Part shown: piece by piece, positions 10,173-19,354 of the stretch
Numbering within the stretch: position 1 is the first letter of the stretch
Layout: every line of letters begins with the position of its first letter
Assembly (NCBI GenBank): GCA_963802635.1
Contig: CAWDJJ010000002.1
Span: 434,001 to 498,000, forward strand
Direction: 5' to 3'
Origin: CAVTLG01 sp963802635
GTDB lineage: Bacteria > Chloroflexota > Ktedonobacteria > Ktedonobacterales > Ktedonobacteraceae
Length of the DNA stretch: 64,000 bases
Notes under the pieces: model-generated
Databases searched by the model: none
Told to the model about the DNA's origin: nothing
Seen by the model: the letters and a program-made list of their open reading frames with translations, nothing else
Translations under genes and position numbers: made by a program

Positions 10173-10220
10173 ACGGGCGCGATAAATCTGGCCCCTACAT
10201 CTCTGGCAATAAATTGCCTT
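10173..10220 (-). repeat. 48-bp dispersed intergenic repeat, copy A
   Basis: A 48-base block whose minus-strand sequence matches 43 of 48 bases at 54383-54430. It carries the small palindrome GGCAATTTATTGCC and ends in TTTATCGCGCCCGT. It sits beside other inverted sequence (CGCCCGTAT near 10272-10280), so a larger element of about 110 bases is possible here. It probably belongs to a genome-wide family of intergenic repeats. Confidence 0.7.
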
Positions 10221-10302
10221 TCTTTTTCTTTCTGGCAATGGATGGTCATAGAGGATCTGCGCGGCGATTGATCGCCCGTATAAGCGGCGTTATTCTAAAA
10301 AG

Positions 10303-10341
10303 AGCGCAAGGCACTACCAGTTTGGCACAGTGCCTTGCGCT
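10303..10341 (-). terminator. Rho-independent terminator of the PadR gene
   Basis: Perfect 13-bp stem (AGCGCAAGGCACT, 10303-10315, with its complement at 10329-10341) and a 13-base loop. In the minus-strand direction the stem is followed by CTTTTTAG, giving the U-tract. It lies 30 bases past the PadR stop codon. Confidence 0.85.
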
Positions 10342-10371
10342 TGTACATACCATTGTGATGCATCAACAAGC

Positions 10372-11247
10372 TTATGCTTGATCTACCTCGGGTGACTCTT
10401 TCGTCTCCGTTGTACCTGTGTCTGCACTATAGATCAGCCCGGCCAGGTCATTACGCGTGCTCTCGATGATTTTGCGTAGCCGTGCAAGTTGCTCTGGATT
10501 ATTGAAGGACGAGCGTGCCGCAATAGCAAAGAGTTGCGCAACTTCTGCTGCTTCAGCTCGCAGGGCCTGAGCCTCCGGGTTGCCACGCAACCCTCCATGA
10601 CCGCCAAAGCCGCGCATCCACGGTGGGCCTGCAAACTCTTCCTTATTTTTCTGCTGCTCGGCTAAAAATGCCTGCCCTGCATCTGTGATGCTATAGACCT
10701 TCTTGCCTCCAGTTTCCTTCACCGTGACCAGTTCGCGATCCTCTAACAACTGCAACGTCGGGTAGATGCTACCGGCGCTGGGGGTATAGAAGCCACCGGA
10801 TTTCTCTTCCAACGCCTTAATTACTTCGTAACCATGCATTGGTCGCTCACGCAACAACTCCAACACCGCATACTTGACGTCGCCACGTCCAAAGAAACGG
10901 TGTCCCCTTCCTGGACCAAACGGGCCGGGACCTCCATGACCTTCACCAGGGCCGCCAGGGCCAAATGGACCTCTTGGATCATCAGGGCCAAATGGACCTC
11001 CCGGGCCAAACGGACCACGTCGCCGTGCCTCAAAGAAGCGCGGTCCCCGCCAACCTCCACCACACGGTCCTTCCTGCCAACCCTCTGGCCCATACCCTCT
11101 ATGATGCCCATGATGATGGTGATGGTGGTGAGGACCATGCCAGTGATGGCGCTCCTGCTCATCATCTTGTAACCAGGGAGGAGTCCAACCGCCCCAATCT
11201 CCGCCTTGATATTGGTACGCAAAGCGTTTACCAAATGGACCAAACAT
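10372..11247 (-). CDS. PadR-family transcriptional regulator with His- and Gly/Pro-rich N-terminal extension
   Basis: A 291-residue protein. The C-terminal half is a PadR winged helix: VKYAVLELLRERPMHGYEV, the SAGSIYPTLQLLED recognition region and a wing with VTVKETGGKKVYSIT, then the dimerisation helix. PadR proteins are dimeric repressors, often of drug or phenolic-stress exporters. Here about 125 residues precede this domain, including a histidine cluster (HHHHHHHGHH) and GPFGPGG repeats, a low-complexity tail that could bind Ni, Co or Zn. Two palindromic boxes just upstream suggest autorepression. No obvious target gene adjoins it on the same strand, so it may act mostly in trans. Confidence 0.9.
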   Translation of the reverse strand: MFGPFGKRFAYQYQGGDWGGWTPPWLQDDEQERHHWHGPHHHHHHHGHHRGYGPEGWQEGPCGGGWRGPRFFEARRRGPFGPGGPFGPDDPRGPFGPGGPGEGHGGPGPFGPGRGHRFFGRGDVKYAVLELLRERPMHGYEVIKALEEKSGGFYTPSAGSIYPTLQLLEDRELVTVKETGGKKVYSITDAGQAFLAEQQKNKEEFAGPPWMRGFGGHGGLRGNPEAQALRAEAAEVAQLFAIAARSSFNNPEQLARLRKIIESTRNDLAGLIYSADTGTTETKESPEVDQA

Positions 11248-11284
11248 ATTTTTCTCTTACCTTTCTCTCTATCGTCGTTTCAAT

Positions 11285-11329
11285 ACGATATATCGTTATC
11301 ATGATTAGAGTATATACGATATATCGTAT
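11285..11329. promoter_or_regulatory. Tandem palindromic operators of the PadR gene
   Basis: Two copies of ACGATATATCGT, at 11285-11296 and 11316-11327. The second extends to the perfect 16-bp palindrome ATACGATATATCGTAT (11314-11329). Their centres are 31 bp apart, about three helical turns, so two PadR dimers would bind the same face of the DNA. They lie 38-82 bases upstream of the PadR start codon. Confidence 0.75.
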
Positions 11330-11630
11330 TCTGTCAAGGCACCAACAGACCAGTTTTTGGAGTCGGGCACACGTCAGCTCAAATTCACTTGCTCACACCA
11401 GAAGGTACGCCCATTATCGCTCAATAGAGTGCTGACAAAAGCATTAAAGTGCACTGTCCTTAAAAGGCATTACTGGAGGATAGTGTACTTTTATCTTCAG
11501 AAGCACCTACTTTTTATTCTCTGTTAGTTGATTCGTCCTTCTAAAATAGAGTATTATGTAAATCGATATCCTAATGTAGAGAGTGAAGATATATCTGTAA
11601 GACCAGATATTTATCCTGAGGTTGTAATAG
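11330..11630. other. Intergenic region upstream of the STAND gene
   Basis: It contains an imperfect inverted repeat (11447-11459 with 11478-11490, 11 of 13 positions pair). TGAGG precedes the ATG at 11631. No promoter stands out. Confidence 0.35.
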
Positions 11631-14600
11631 ATGGCAAAGCATGTTTCTCACGCATCATCTTCCCAGGACGATGAGAACTTTGACCTCAAGCGCATCTTCA
11701 TTGGTAGGGAACATGAGCTTGACCGCTTTGATCTTTATCTCACGCGTTGGCAAGAACTCATGTTTGATGCCGATCTTGATATGGATACAATAGTAGAAAC
11801 ACGTCCATCACCCAATAATAAACTTCAGGGATTAATTATCCTTCTGTATGGTCATGGTGGTTTTGGTAAAAGTACCCTCCTTCATCGATTTTACGATATC
11901 GCTTGCAGCCCAGAGCGACATATCCAGACAGGTAGAAGCGTTGACTGGGAGTTTGGAGCAGAAGACAAACGCGAGCTATTTAATCCTTCACCAGATCAAA
12001 AAATCGATGCATATGCATATTATCAGTTGCTTTGCGAGCAACTGGCTTTTGCCTTAGAGAAGAAGCCAAAAGATTTTCGTAGCTATCAATCCGCAGTAAC
12101 TGCGGTGGGACGAGCTAGAGCTGGAGCGAATGAGGTCCTGGAGCGTATGCAGGGTGATGATCATTATGCGGCATTGCGAGGAGTAACGATTGATGCTCTG
12201 GTGACGTTGATTGGCACGGTAGCCCCTTCACCTGTCGGTAAGGTACTGGGAAATGAGAAAACGAAAGCGCTAGCCGATGAGGGGATGAAAATTGGAGGAG
12301 AGCTGGCCTTACAAGCATATACAAAATTACGTGATGCACTAGGAAATACTTTTAGTGACTACCTGGATGCTCCATTGCGGCTTGGCCTTGCTTTAGGGCG
12401 TGATCTTCATGAACTTGCTAAAAACTTTCCGCTTCTGCTTTTTTTCGATACGTATGAGGAAATAGATCCTGCGGATACCTTGCTCAGAGTTGTAATGGGA
12501 GCGGCTGGCTTGCGGGTTGGGTGGGTGCTAGCAGGGCGAGATAATCTTTGGGGAGGCCTGGAGCAGCGCAAACGCAGTGTCGCGAAGGAGTATGGATATA
12601 AAGATATTGTGGCTGCCCGTTGTGGGTTAGAGATAGATTTTAATGTAGGCGGAGTAGGTGCTTTTACCTTAACGGATGTGCAGAGCTACTTTGATCAGGT
12701 ATATGTACATACGCATGCCAATGCTTCACTGCCAAAGATTACAGAAGAAGAAGCTGAACAAATTTTGCAGACGACGCAAGGAGTACCGTTAGCAGTTTCT
12801 ATTGCAGCCGCATTATATCAAGACACAGCAGATGTGAAGCTCATAACTGAAAAGGTTGATGGTCAACGAGAAATTATCGATGTAATGGTTGAACGCTATC
12901 TACTACACGCACGCAATGACCTTACGGAGCGAAACAAACTCTATGGTCTGGCACTCTTGAGGAGACCGGATAATCCAGCTACTATTGCGGTTGCATTAGG
13001 GCTTCATAAAGAAGACGCTGATAAGAGCTACGAACAAGAACTGAGTCGACTCCATAGACGCTACAGCTTTATCTTTACAGAAAAAGAGCAGCCATCTTTG
13101 CACCAGGAAGTTCGGTACTTCTTACGGCTCTGGCTTTTAGAACGTCGTAAGGAGCCAGCAGTGGTTGCAATTAACGAGCGGCTAGTGGCAGCTCAAAAGG
13201 ATATGCTGAAAAAATTAGAAGAGTGCAGGTTGTATACTTCTCTACAGGAGCGGCTGCAAGATGATGAGTGGGTTGAGCTATACCTCAGCCTGACAGAGCA
13301 GCAATGTTGGCTTGATATTGTTGAAGGAATGCATTATCTCATTCCTTTCATGTTAGCTGCCGCCATCTATCGTCGGAACAGTAATGAGGAAACTTTCAAG
13401 CTTGGATCGTTCTTCTCCGCGTATTTTCGCCAGTCTCCTTATATGAGCTGGTGGACATATGCATCTCAATGCTTAGTATTCTCAACGAATCGTAATGCGT
13501 CGGAGGAAGCACGAGAGGCATTGAAATCCATGGCACATTTGGCAGCTCAAAGTTGCCCATCAGCTCCGCCGTTTTTGCCGGATTGTTCCCTGGAGCTAGA
13601 GGCTACTCTTTGGGTTCGATTGGGAGAAGCTCATAGAGGGGGAGATGATGCGAAAGCCTTGCTCTGGTATGAGAAGGCCCTCACGAGACTCGATACAAAC
13701 GTTCAATTGAGGACAGCGGCAGCACAAACAGCTCGGAATATAGCTTACAAGTTCTATGAAGAAAAAAACCACGCAGAGCGCATACCGTTTTTGAATAGAG
13801 CAATCGAATTAATGCCTGATTACACAGGTGCATATAATAGCCGAGGTATCGCTTACCGATACCTCAAGGAGTATCAGCAGGCTATTGAGGACTTTGATCA
13901 GGCCATTGCCCTCGATCCTACACTCGCCATGGCCTACAACAATCGTGGCATCGCTTACCAGGACCTCAAGGAATATCAGCGAGCCATTGAGGACTGCGAT
14001 CAGGCCATTGCCCTCGATCCTACACTCGCCATGGCCTACAACAATCGTGGCAGCGCTTACGGAGAACTCAAGGAGTATCAGCGAGCCATTGAGGACTTTG
14101 ATCAGGCCATTGCCCTCGATCCTACACTCGCCCTAGCCTACAACAATCGTGGCAACACTTACCGGAACCTCAAGGAATATCAGCGAGCCATTGAGAGCTA
14201 TGACCAGGTCATTGCCCTCGATCCTACACTCGCCCTAGCCTACAACAATCGTGGCAGCGCTTACGGAGAACTCAAGGAGTATCAGCTAGCCATTGAGAGC
14301 TATGATCAGGCCATTGCCCTCGACCCTACCTATGCCATGGCCTATCGCAATCGTGGCAACACTTACCGGGACCTCAAGGAATATCAGCGAGCCATTGAGG
14401 ACTTTGATCAGGCCATTGCTCTCGATCCTACACTCGCCCTAGCCTATCGCAATCGTGGCAACACTTACCGGGACCTCAAGGAATATCAGCTAGCCATTGA
14501 GAGCTATGATCAGGCCATTGCCCTCGATCCCACACTTGCTATAGCCTACTTCAATCGTGGCAACACTTACGGGGAACTCAAGGAGTATCAGCTAGCCATT

Positions 14601-15455
14601 GAGAACTATGACCAAGCCATTGCGCTCGACTCTACATTTGCCCCAGCCTACTTCAATCGTGGCAACACTTACCAGGACCTCAAGGAGTATCAGCGAGCCA
14701 CTGAGGACTATGATCAGGCCATTGCCCTCGATCCTACCTATGCCATGGCCTACTTCAATCGAGGCAACGTTTATCAAGACCTCAAGGAGTATCAGCTAGC
14801 CATTGAGGACTTTGATCAGGCCATTGCCCTCGACCCTACATTTGCCATGGCCTACTACAATCGGGGCATCGCTTACCAGGACCTCAAGGAGTATCAGCTA
14901 GCCATTGAGGACTTTGATCAGGCCATTGCCCTCGATCCTACATTTGCCATAGCCTACTTCAATCGTGGCAACACCTACCGAGACCTCAAGCGTTACCCTG
15001 ACCTTTTAGGAGATTTTAAGCAAGCCTTTATCTTGGAAGAAACGCTAATTGATACCTTCTCCTTGAATAATATGTTAGGGCTTGCATTTACTTATGTTGG
15101 GCAATATGCAGATGCAATTGACAGGTATGAGACAGATTTGAAAAAAGATCCGAATAATCACATTTCACTTTACAATAAAGCAGTTGCTGTAGCACGATGG
15201 AAGGGACTTTCTGTAGCGCAACCAGATATTGAAAAAGCTCGCGAGGCCCTGCTATCACTAAAAGACGCACAGGACAACTTTTCTACATTATATGGAAATG
15301 GTGGAATAGAGGCCCTTCTAGGCAATACAGAAGAGGCACTAGATTATCTACATAGGGCGATAGTATTGGATAGAGAGGTAGTTGATTGGGCACGCCACGA
15401 TGTTGCGTGGCTCAACTTACATTCTCATCCGCGATTTCTTGCCTTGATTTCCTAA
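11631..15455 (+). CDS. STAND-type P-loop NTPase with C-terminal TPR array
   Basis: A 1274-residue protein. The NTPase module has a Walker A motif GHGGFGKS near residues 73-80 and a Walker B stretch LLLFFDTYEE near 268, followed by helical NB-ARC-like segments. A long helical middle region leads to the TPR array from about 735. Eleven 34-residue TPRs are almost identical (NRGNTYRDLKEYQ, AIALDPT), followed by one degenerate unit and a helical C-terminus. This is the layout of STAND ATPases: an effector or sensor end, a nucleotide switch and a superstructure-forming repeat that binds the trigger. I see no recognised effector domain; the first 60 residues are too short for one. Relatives act in signalling and in anti-phage defence, but no defence genes adjoin this one. 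Confidence 0.85.
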   Translation: MAKHVSHASSSQDDENFDLKRIFIGREHELDRFDLYLTRWQELMFDADLDMDTIVETRPSPNNKLQGLIILLYGHGGFGKSTLLHRFYDIACSPERHIQTGRSVDWEFGAEDKRELFNPSPDQKIDAYAYYQLLCEQLAFALEKKPKDFRSYQSAVTAVGRARAGANEVLERMQGDDHYAALRGVTIDALVTLIGTVAPSPVGKVLGNEKTKALADEGMKIGGELALQAYTKLRDALGNTFSDYLDAPLRLGLALGRDLHELAKNFPLLLFFDTYEEIDPADTLLRVVMGAAGLRVGWVLAGRDNLWGGLEQRKRSVAKEYGYKDIVAARCGLEIDFNVGGVGAFTLTDVQSYFDQVYVHTHANASLPKITEEEAEQILQTTQGVPLAVSIAAALYQDTADVKLITEKVDGQREIIDVMVERYLLHARNDLTERNKLYGLALLRRPDNPATIAVALGLHKEDADKSYEQELSRLHRRYSFIFTEKEQPSLHQEVRYFLRLWLLERRKEPAVVAINERLVAAQKDMLKKLEECRLYTSLQERLQDDEWVELYLSLTEQQCWLDIVEGMHYLIPFMLAAAIYRRNSNEETFKLGSFFSAYFRQSPYMSWWTYASQCLVFSTNRNASEEAREALKSMAHLAAQSCPSAPPFLPDCSLELEATLWVRLGEAHRGGDDAKALLWYEKALTRLDTNVQLRTAAAQTARNIAYKFYEEKNHAERIPFLNRAIELMPDYTGAYNSRGIAYRYLKEYQQAIEDFDQAIALDPTLAMAYNNRGIAYQDLKEYQRAIEDCDQAIALDPTLAMAYNNRGSAYGELKEYQRAIEDFDQAIALDPTLALAYNNRGNTYRNLKEYQRAIESYDQVIALDPTLALAYNNRGSAYGELKEYQLAIESYDQAIALDPTYAMAYRNRGNTYRDLKEYQRAIEDFDQAIALDPTLALAYRNRGNTYRDLKEYQLAIESYDQAIALDPTLAIAYFNRGNTYGELKEYQLAIENYDQAIALDSTFAPAYFNRGNTYQDLKEYQRATEDYDQAIALDPTYAMAYFNRGNVYQDLKEYQLAIEDFDQAIALDPTFAMAYYNRGIAYQDLKEYQLAIEDFDQAIALDPTFAIAYFNRGNTYRDLKRYPDLLGDFKQAFILEETLIDTFSLNNMLGLAFTYVGQYADAIDRYETDLKKDPNNHISLYNKAVAVARWKGLSVAQPDIEKAREALLSLKDAQDNFSTLYGNGGIEALLGNTEEALDYLHRAIVLDREVVDWARHDVAWLNLHSHPRFLALIS
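13836..15000 (+). repeat. 102-bp tandem repeat encoding TPRs
   Basis: Eleven consecutive units of exactly 102 bp plus part of a decayed twelfth, in frame inside the STAND gene. DNA identity is very high, down to synonymous positions (the GCCATTGCCCTCGATCC core recurs almost unchanged), which points to recent expansion or gene conversion. Variation is concentrated in a few codons: GIAYQDL, GSAYGEL or GNTYRDL at the start, and LAIESYD or RAIEDFD in the second helix. Confidence 0.9.
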
Positions 15456-15534
15456 ATTAGAGCCATGCCGCAGGAAGCTTTCTAGCAAGCAGACACTTTG
15501 CCCTATCCCGGCATAAGCTCCCTTGTGTCCTACT

Positions 15535-15580
15535 ATAAGCATAGAGGAGAAGTTATTACCTTCTTCCCCTCTATGCTTAT
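15535..15580. terminator. Hairpin, possible bidirectional terminator
   Basis: A 13-bp perfect stem, ATAAGCATAGAGG paired with CCTCTATGCTTAT, extended by an imperfect inner stem. It lies between the STAND gene and the convergent small ORF. There is no strong U-tract, so termination is only probable. Confidence 0.5.
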
Positions 15581-15585
15581 ATCAA

Positions 15586-15807
15586 TCATCGATAGTGCAG
15601 ATACATCGTTCCAATAATCGCCGCCCCGATACCAGCAGGACCCACGACGGCCAGAACACGCACAAGCAAGCTTGCGTCAAAGAGCACCGCTGCGAACACT
15701 GCCGCGCACTCAATGGTGAGCGAGGAGAGTGACGCGAGGACGAGCAAGCCAATTTGCGTCCCTTTCGGCTGTGGCTGCACGACGAGTGAAGGTGGATTAC
15801 TCCCCAC
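15586..15807 (-). CDS. Small hydrophobic protein, unknown
   Basis: A 73-residue ORF starting with GTG. It has two hydrophobic stretches (IGLLVLASLSSLTIECAAVF and VLAVVGPAGIGAAIIGTMYL), consistent with a two-helix membrane protein. It overlaps the end of the upstream ORF by 11 bases, as in translational coupling, but no good Shine-Dalgarno site precedes it. I do not recognise a family. Confidence 0.4.
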   Translation of the reverse strand: MGSNPPSLVVQPQPKGTQIGLLVLASLSSLTIECAAVFAAVLFDASLLVRVLAVVGPAGIGAAIIGTMYLHYR

Positions 15808-16433
15808 GAAAGGTTTTTTGGATAGGCCACTCCACCTCCTTTTGTGGATTGATGTAATATGTCCGATAGATATCGATGTAGGGGTGCAACTGAGGCAGTT
15901 GATCAGGAGCTACCTCTAATGGAACGCCAAATTCCTCAAGGACTTCGCACGACGGCGAGATCATGCATATGATCGTCGCTTCGCTTAGGCTCAGAGTCTC
16001 TATCCTGAATGGCAATGGCTCTTAGCTGAACCTCGTGTGAGTCACGAAGAGAAATAACGTTTTCTGTTTCTCCCTTTAGCTCACTCTCCAGATAAGCAAG
16101 ATAGGCATTCTGGCACACTAGCTGTAACCGTTTATACTCTTCAGGAGCAAGACTTGACAATGTTGCCCGATAAGCTTTCACCTCTTCTTGCGCTATGTCT
16201 ACCGCCCTACCGTCGACTCTTACCCAATTGACAACTACGAAATTTCCACTTCTATCCAGTTTTCTTACTTCGGCGGCATCATCAATTGCTCGGCATTGTG
16301 CCTTTTCTGCCACCACCGCATCACCAGAGGACAGCTTAGGTATGCTATCTGTATTGCGTGGTGGCAATGAAGTATAAGAAGGATTGAAGAATTGTACTTC
16401 TTGTCCGCTTTCGCTGGAAGTCGGGTCACTCAT
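15797..16433 (-). pseudogene. Hypothetical protein, apparently frameshifted
   Basis: The frame starting with MSDPTSSES at 16433 encodes about 165 residues, hydrophilic and helical (LSSLAPEEYKRLQLVCQNAY), and stops at 15936. An overlapping frame from 16015 to 15797 continues with plausible protein (FGVPLEVAPDQLPQLHPYID), so one indel near 15960 probably splits a single gene of about 210 residues. An ATG further upstream (16667) would place the start inside the promoter described below. It may belong to the decayed lanthipeptide locus upstream, but nothing in the sequence proves this. Confidence 0.4.
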
Positions 16434-16644
16434 GAAAATGAAAATAATCCTTTCTACGTTGGTAGGGACGCTCACGTAAATAGCGGTTACTTCAGATTGA
16501 ACTGGCATTGGCAATCGAGATGAAGAATACCGACGTTGCCGCCAGTGAAGCCAGGCACGAGGGCCGTGCCGTCCATAGTGGTGATCCATAGCAATACAAG
16601 CCAAAATAGAGAAACGAGGTGCTACACGTAACATTCTATTATAT

Positions 16645-16674
16645 AGTATACGAGTATATATTGACACATGTCAA
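16645..16674 (-). promoter_or_regulatory. Sigma-70-type promoter with palindrome over the -35 box
   Basis: On the minus strand a perfect TTGACA (16669-16674) and TATACT (16645-16650) are 18 bases apart. The -35 box is part of the palindrome TTGACATGTGTCAA (16661-16674), a likely operator. It would drive the hypothetical gene starting at 16433 with a long leader. The rest of 16434-16765 shows nothing else. Confidence 0.55.
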
Positions 16675-16765
16675 CGAACAAATTTTCTAGTCGTCATAGA
16701 TCTTTGTCATAGGCAATGCATGCTATCCATCAAGGCTTCCCATAGCCGCTAGACCTTTTTCGTAA

Positions 16766-18286
16766 CTATTCTGGAAAACTGCTAGAGCCGCCACGCCAGT
16801 GAGGCTCTAGCAGCAGCACAGATGGTATGCGCTGCGGTACAGCCAAACGCAGCATGGCATAGCCCATACCGGCCAGTCCGTTCATCAGCCCAGGCGTCTC
16901 TACACCCGCTGGTATGCCACTCAGCCAGCCTTGCACATCCATACTATCGAGCAACATAGCCGTCTGGCGCTGTAACTGCGCAGTGTATTCACTAGCGTTG
17001 GGGAGCGTTTGCGAGGCAACTAATAAGAGTTCAAGATTGCCCAGATCGCCGTGGCAGAGCGAATGGTTGTGCCCAAATCCCTGTGCCAGTGTTGTCGCAA
17101 TAGCTGCTGCGATCTCAGTGTACAGAACATCATCGTCGAGATACTTCAGCGCTGCCAGCCGGGATAGTCCGATGCCTGGCGCTCCGTGGCACCATGCCAC
17201 CATACAGTGCTGGTGTTCTGCACTGGTCTGTGCCGTTGAAATATCACGCAGATCCGGCCAATTCTGTTGTTCCGCTACGAACATACCGCGCTCATACGCG
17301 ATGGCCGCTTGCGCGGCCAGACGGAAACGTTCATCGTGGCTGATACCAAAAAGGCGCAGCAGGCTTAGAGCAAGACCCGCATTGCCATGGGAAAAACCGG
17401 TCAGAGCCCTGACCGCATTTTTGGTAAGCCAGCCACAACCATGCTCCAGACTTTGCGCGTGCCGCAACAGATGATCGCCGCAGCGCAGCGCTAGCTTCAG
17501 TACCAGTTCTGATGGCATCACTGCGTACAGGCTCAAGAGTACATTGAGCAATCCGGCGACACCACTTATTACGTCATATTGTCCATCTTTCTCTATAAGA
17601 TCACTCAATTGCCCGAGAAGTTCTGCCGCTTCATAGTACAATGCTGGCTCGTTCCATACTTTGCCCATCTGAGCAAGAAGATAGATATATCCAGCATAGC
17701 CTTCAAACGCTCCAATACTTGCTCTGGCAGCAGGCGTGTGTTTTATCAGAGCGCGTGCGCTCTCTTGCGCCTGTCGCGCCAGTACAGTATATTGTGTGTC
17801 CTCTGTTACCATGCCCAGATAGCCCAGGAAGAGGGCTATACCCGATAAACCACCATAGAGATCGCTGCCAGTCGGCAGCAGGTGCCATGCGCGCTCATTG
17901 ACTGGTACAACTCCCAGCCAACCAACACCCTGCTCACTATGCAAAGCCAGTGCCAGCAAACGGTCTCCCAACGCGCGCGCCATGCTTATACAACGCTCGT
18001 ATGAACTTGACGACGAGGACTGCTGCAGGTGAAGTTGCGGCTTCAGTACCTCGCTACCCAGTGTAAGCGTGGCGAATGAGGCCCGGATCACCCATATTTG
18101 CCGCTGCATATCTCACAGATCCAGAGCTTGTATGCGCTTACGCACGTGCTCAATGCTTGGCTCAGCAAAAAAGTTCGCTATCCGTTCACCTCTGGAAGTG
18201 AAGAGGTCACGGCTATCTGGATAGGTGGTGAACAATGGAATATCGCCTTGCCGCAGATCTTCCTGCTCAGCAGGTAACACGCGATA
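16766..18286 (-). pseudogene. Truncated LanM lanthipeptide synthetase (LanC-like cyclase part)
   Basis: The open part from 18109 encodes a complete LanC-like cyclase: GFSHGNAG, the zinc ligand motif WCHGAPG, a second CHGD motif and a C-terminal NGLAGMGYAMLRL. In the same frame upstream, after a TGA at 18113-18115, lies the end of a LanM dehydratase domain (GDIPLFTTYPDSRDLF, then FFAEPSIEHVRKRIQALDL), and MQRQIWVIRASFATL continues it. A full LanM has about 1000 residues; here roughly the first 500 are missing. Homology stops near 18286, where the frame runs into LanT sequence. Lanthionine rings could not be made by this gene, although a stand-alone cyclase of 447 residues could still be translated. 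Confidence 0.8.
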
Positions 18287-19351
18287 GCCAGACCAGTATA
18301 GCCAGATAGAGTGTTACCATACTGCTATCTAGCAAAGTGGCAATAATCTGATTGCTCAAGGTGTCGCGAATGATACTATTACTAGACATGCGTGCGAGTA
18401 GATCACCGTTTGAGTGTTGCTGAAAGAATGTATAGGGTAGTTTCAACAAGTGCTCGAAGAAGCTTCGCATCATATGCACATCGATACGCGCTCTGAGGTA
18501 GACCAGCAGCCACTCATGCAGTAAGGTTGTCACAGCCTGCGCCAGTGCGACAAGGCCCAGCCCACGCCCAGTATCACTATGACGTTATTCATCTTGAAAG
18601 GCAAGACCTGATCGACAATAAATCTGGTAGCCAGTGGCAGGAGCAGGCCGAGCGCCTGGATCAGGAATGAGATACCCACTACCTGGATCAACGCAATGGG
18701 AGCCAGCCGGACATACTGCCTCAGATACTGGCGCAGCAAGGCTCGTGTGGTCGCTTTGCGACGTTGAAATTGCATGCCCGGCGCAAGTAGAATGATAACG
18801 CCGGTAAAACCGCTGTCGAACTCGCCGGTCGTTAGCTTCCTGCGTCCACCCGCTGGATCAACCACGCGTACCCATTTGCGCAACCAGTGCTCTACAACCA
18901 GAAAATGATTAAACTCCCAGTGTACGATGGCCGGTAGCGGCAGCGTGCTCAGATCGCACTGCTGCAATGAGAGCGCACGAACCTTCAGACCATAGTTCCG
19001 TGCCGCGTTGACCAGGCGCAGAGCAGAGAGACCATCACGTCCCCCACCACATTCAGTACGCAATTCGGACACTGAGGTACGACGACCGTAGTAGCTCAAG
19101 ATCATGGCGAGGCAGGTCAGACCACACTCGACTGTACTCATTTGACTGAGTTGTGGTACGCGTTTGTGGCACATGCATTTCACAGTGGTATCCATTGCCT
19201 GCCGGAAAGGCTTCCATAGGGAACATTGCGCTACGTCTTCCGACTCAGTTCGCGCCGTTGTAGCATGATGACGAGCCGATTTCATCGCGTCGCTGGCAGG
19301 CGTTTCCGGTGTTGCAGATGCAGGTGGCGCTTCTCGATCTGAGGTGCACAT
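18267..19351 (-). pseudogene. Truncated LanT-type peptidase/ABC transporter
   Basis: The first part (19351 to 18530) begins with a hydrophilic leader and a C39 peptidase domain: VPQLSQMSTVECGLTCLAM with the catalytic cysteine, HFLVVEHW with the histidine and VVDPAGGR with the aspartate. Then the transmembrane domain starts (FLIQALGLLLPLATRFIVDQ). A one-base shift near 18555 moves the frame to LLHEWLLVYLRARIDV and FFQQHSNGDLLARM. Homology ends at LYLAILVWLS near 18287; the remaining membrane helices and the whole ATPase domain are absent. Intact relatives cut the leader off lanthipeptides and NHLP-type bacteriocins during export. The gene cannot encode a working exporter. Confidence 0.82.
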
Positions 19352-19354
19352 GAG

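Noticed and set aside
10834..11435. Plus-strand ORFs rich in Asp and Met opposite the PadR gene
   Set aside because: Mirror frames of the His/Gly/Pro-rich low-complexity coding region; no ribosome site or family.
13836..15000. Regular 102-bp repeats as a possible CRISPR array
   Set aside because: The units are contiguous coding TPRs without spacers and stay in frame in a long gene.
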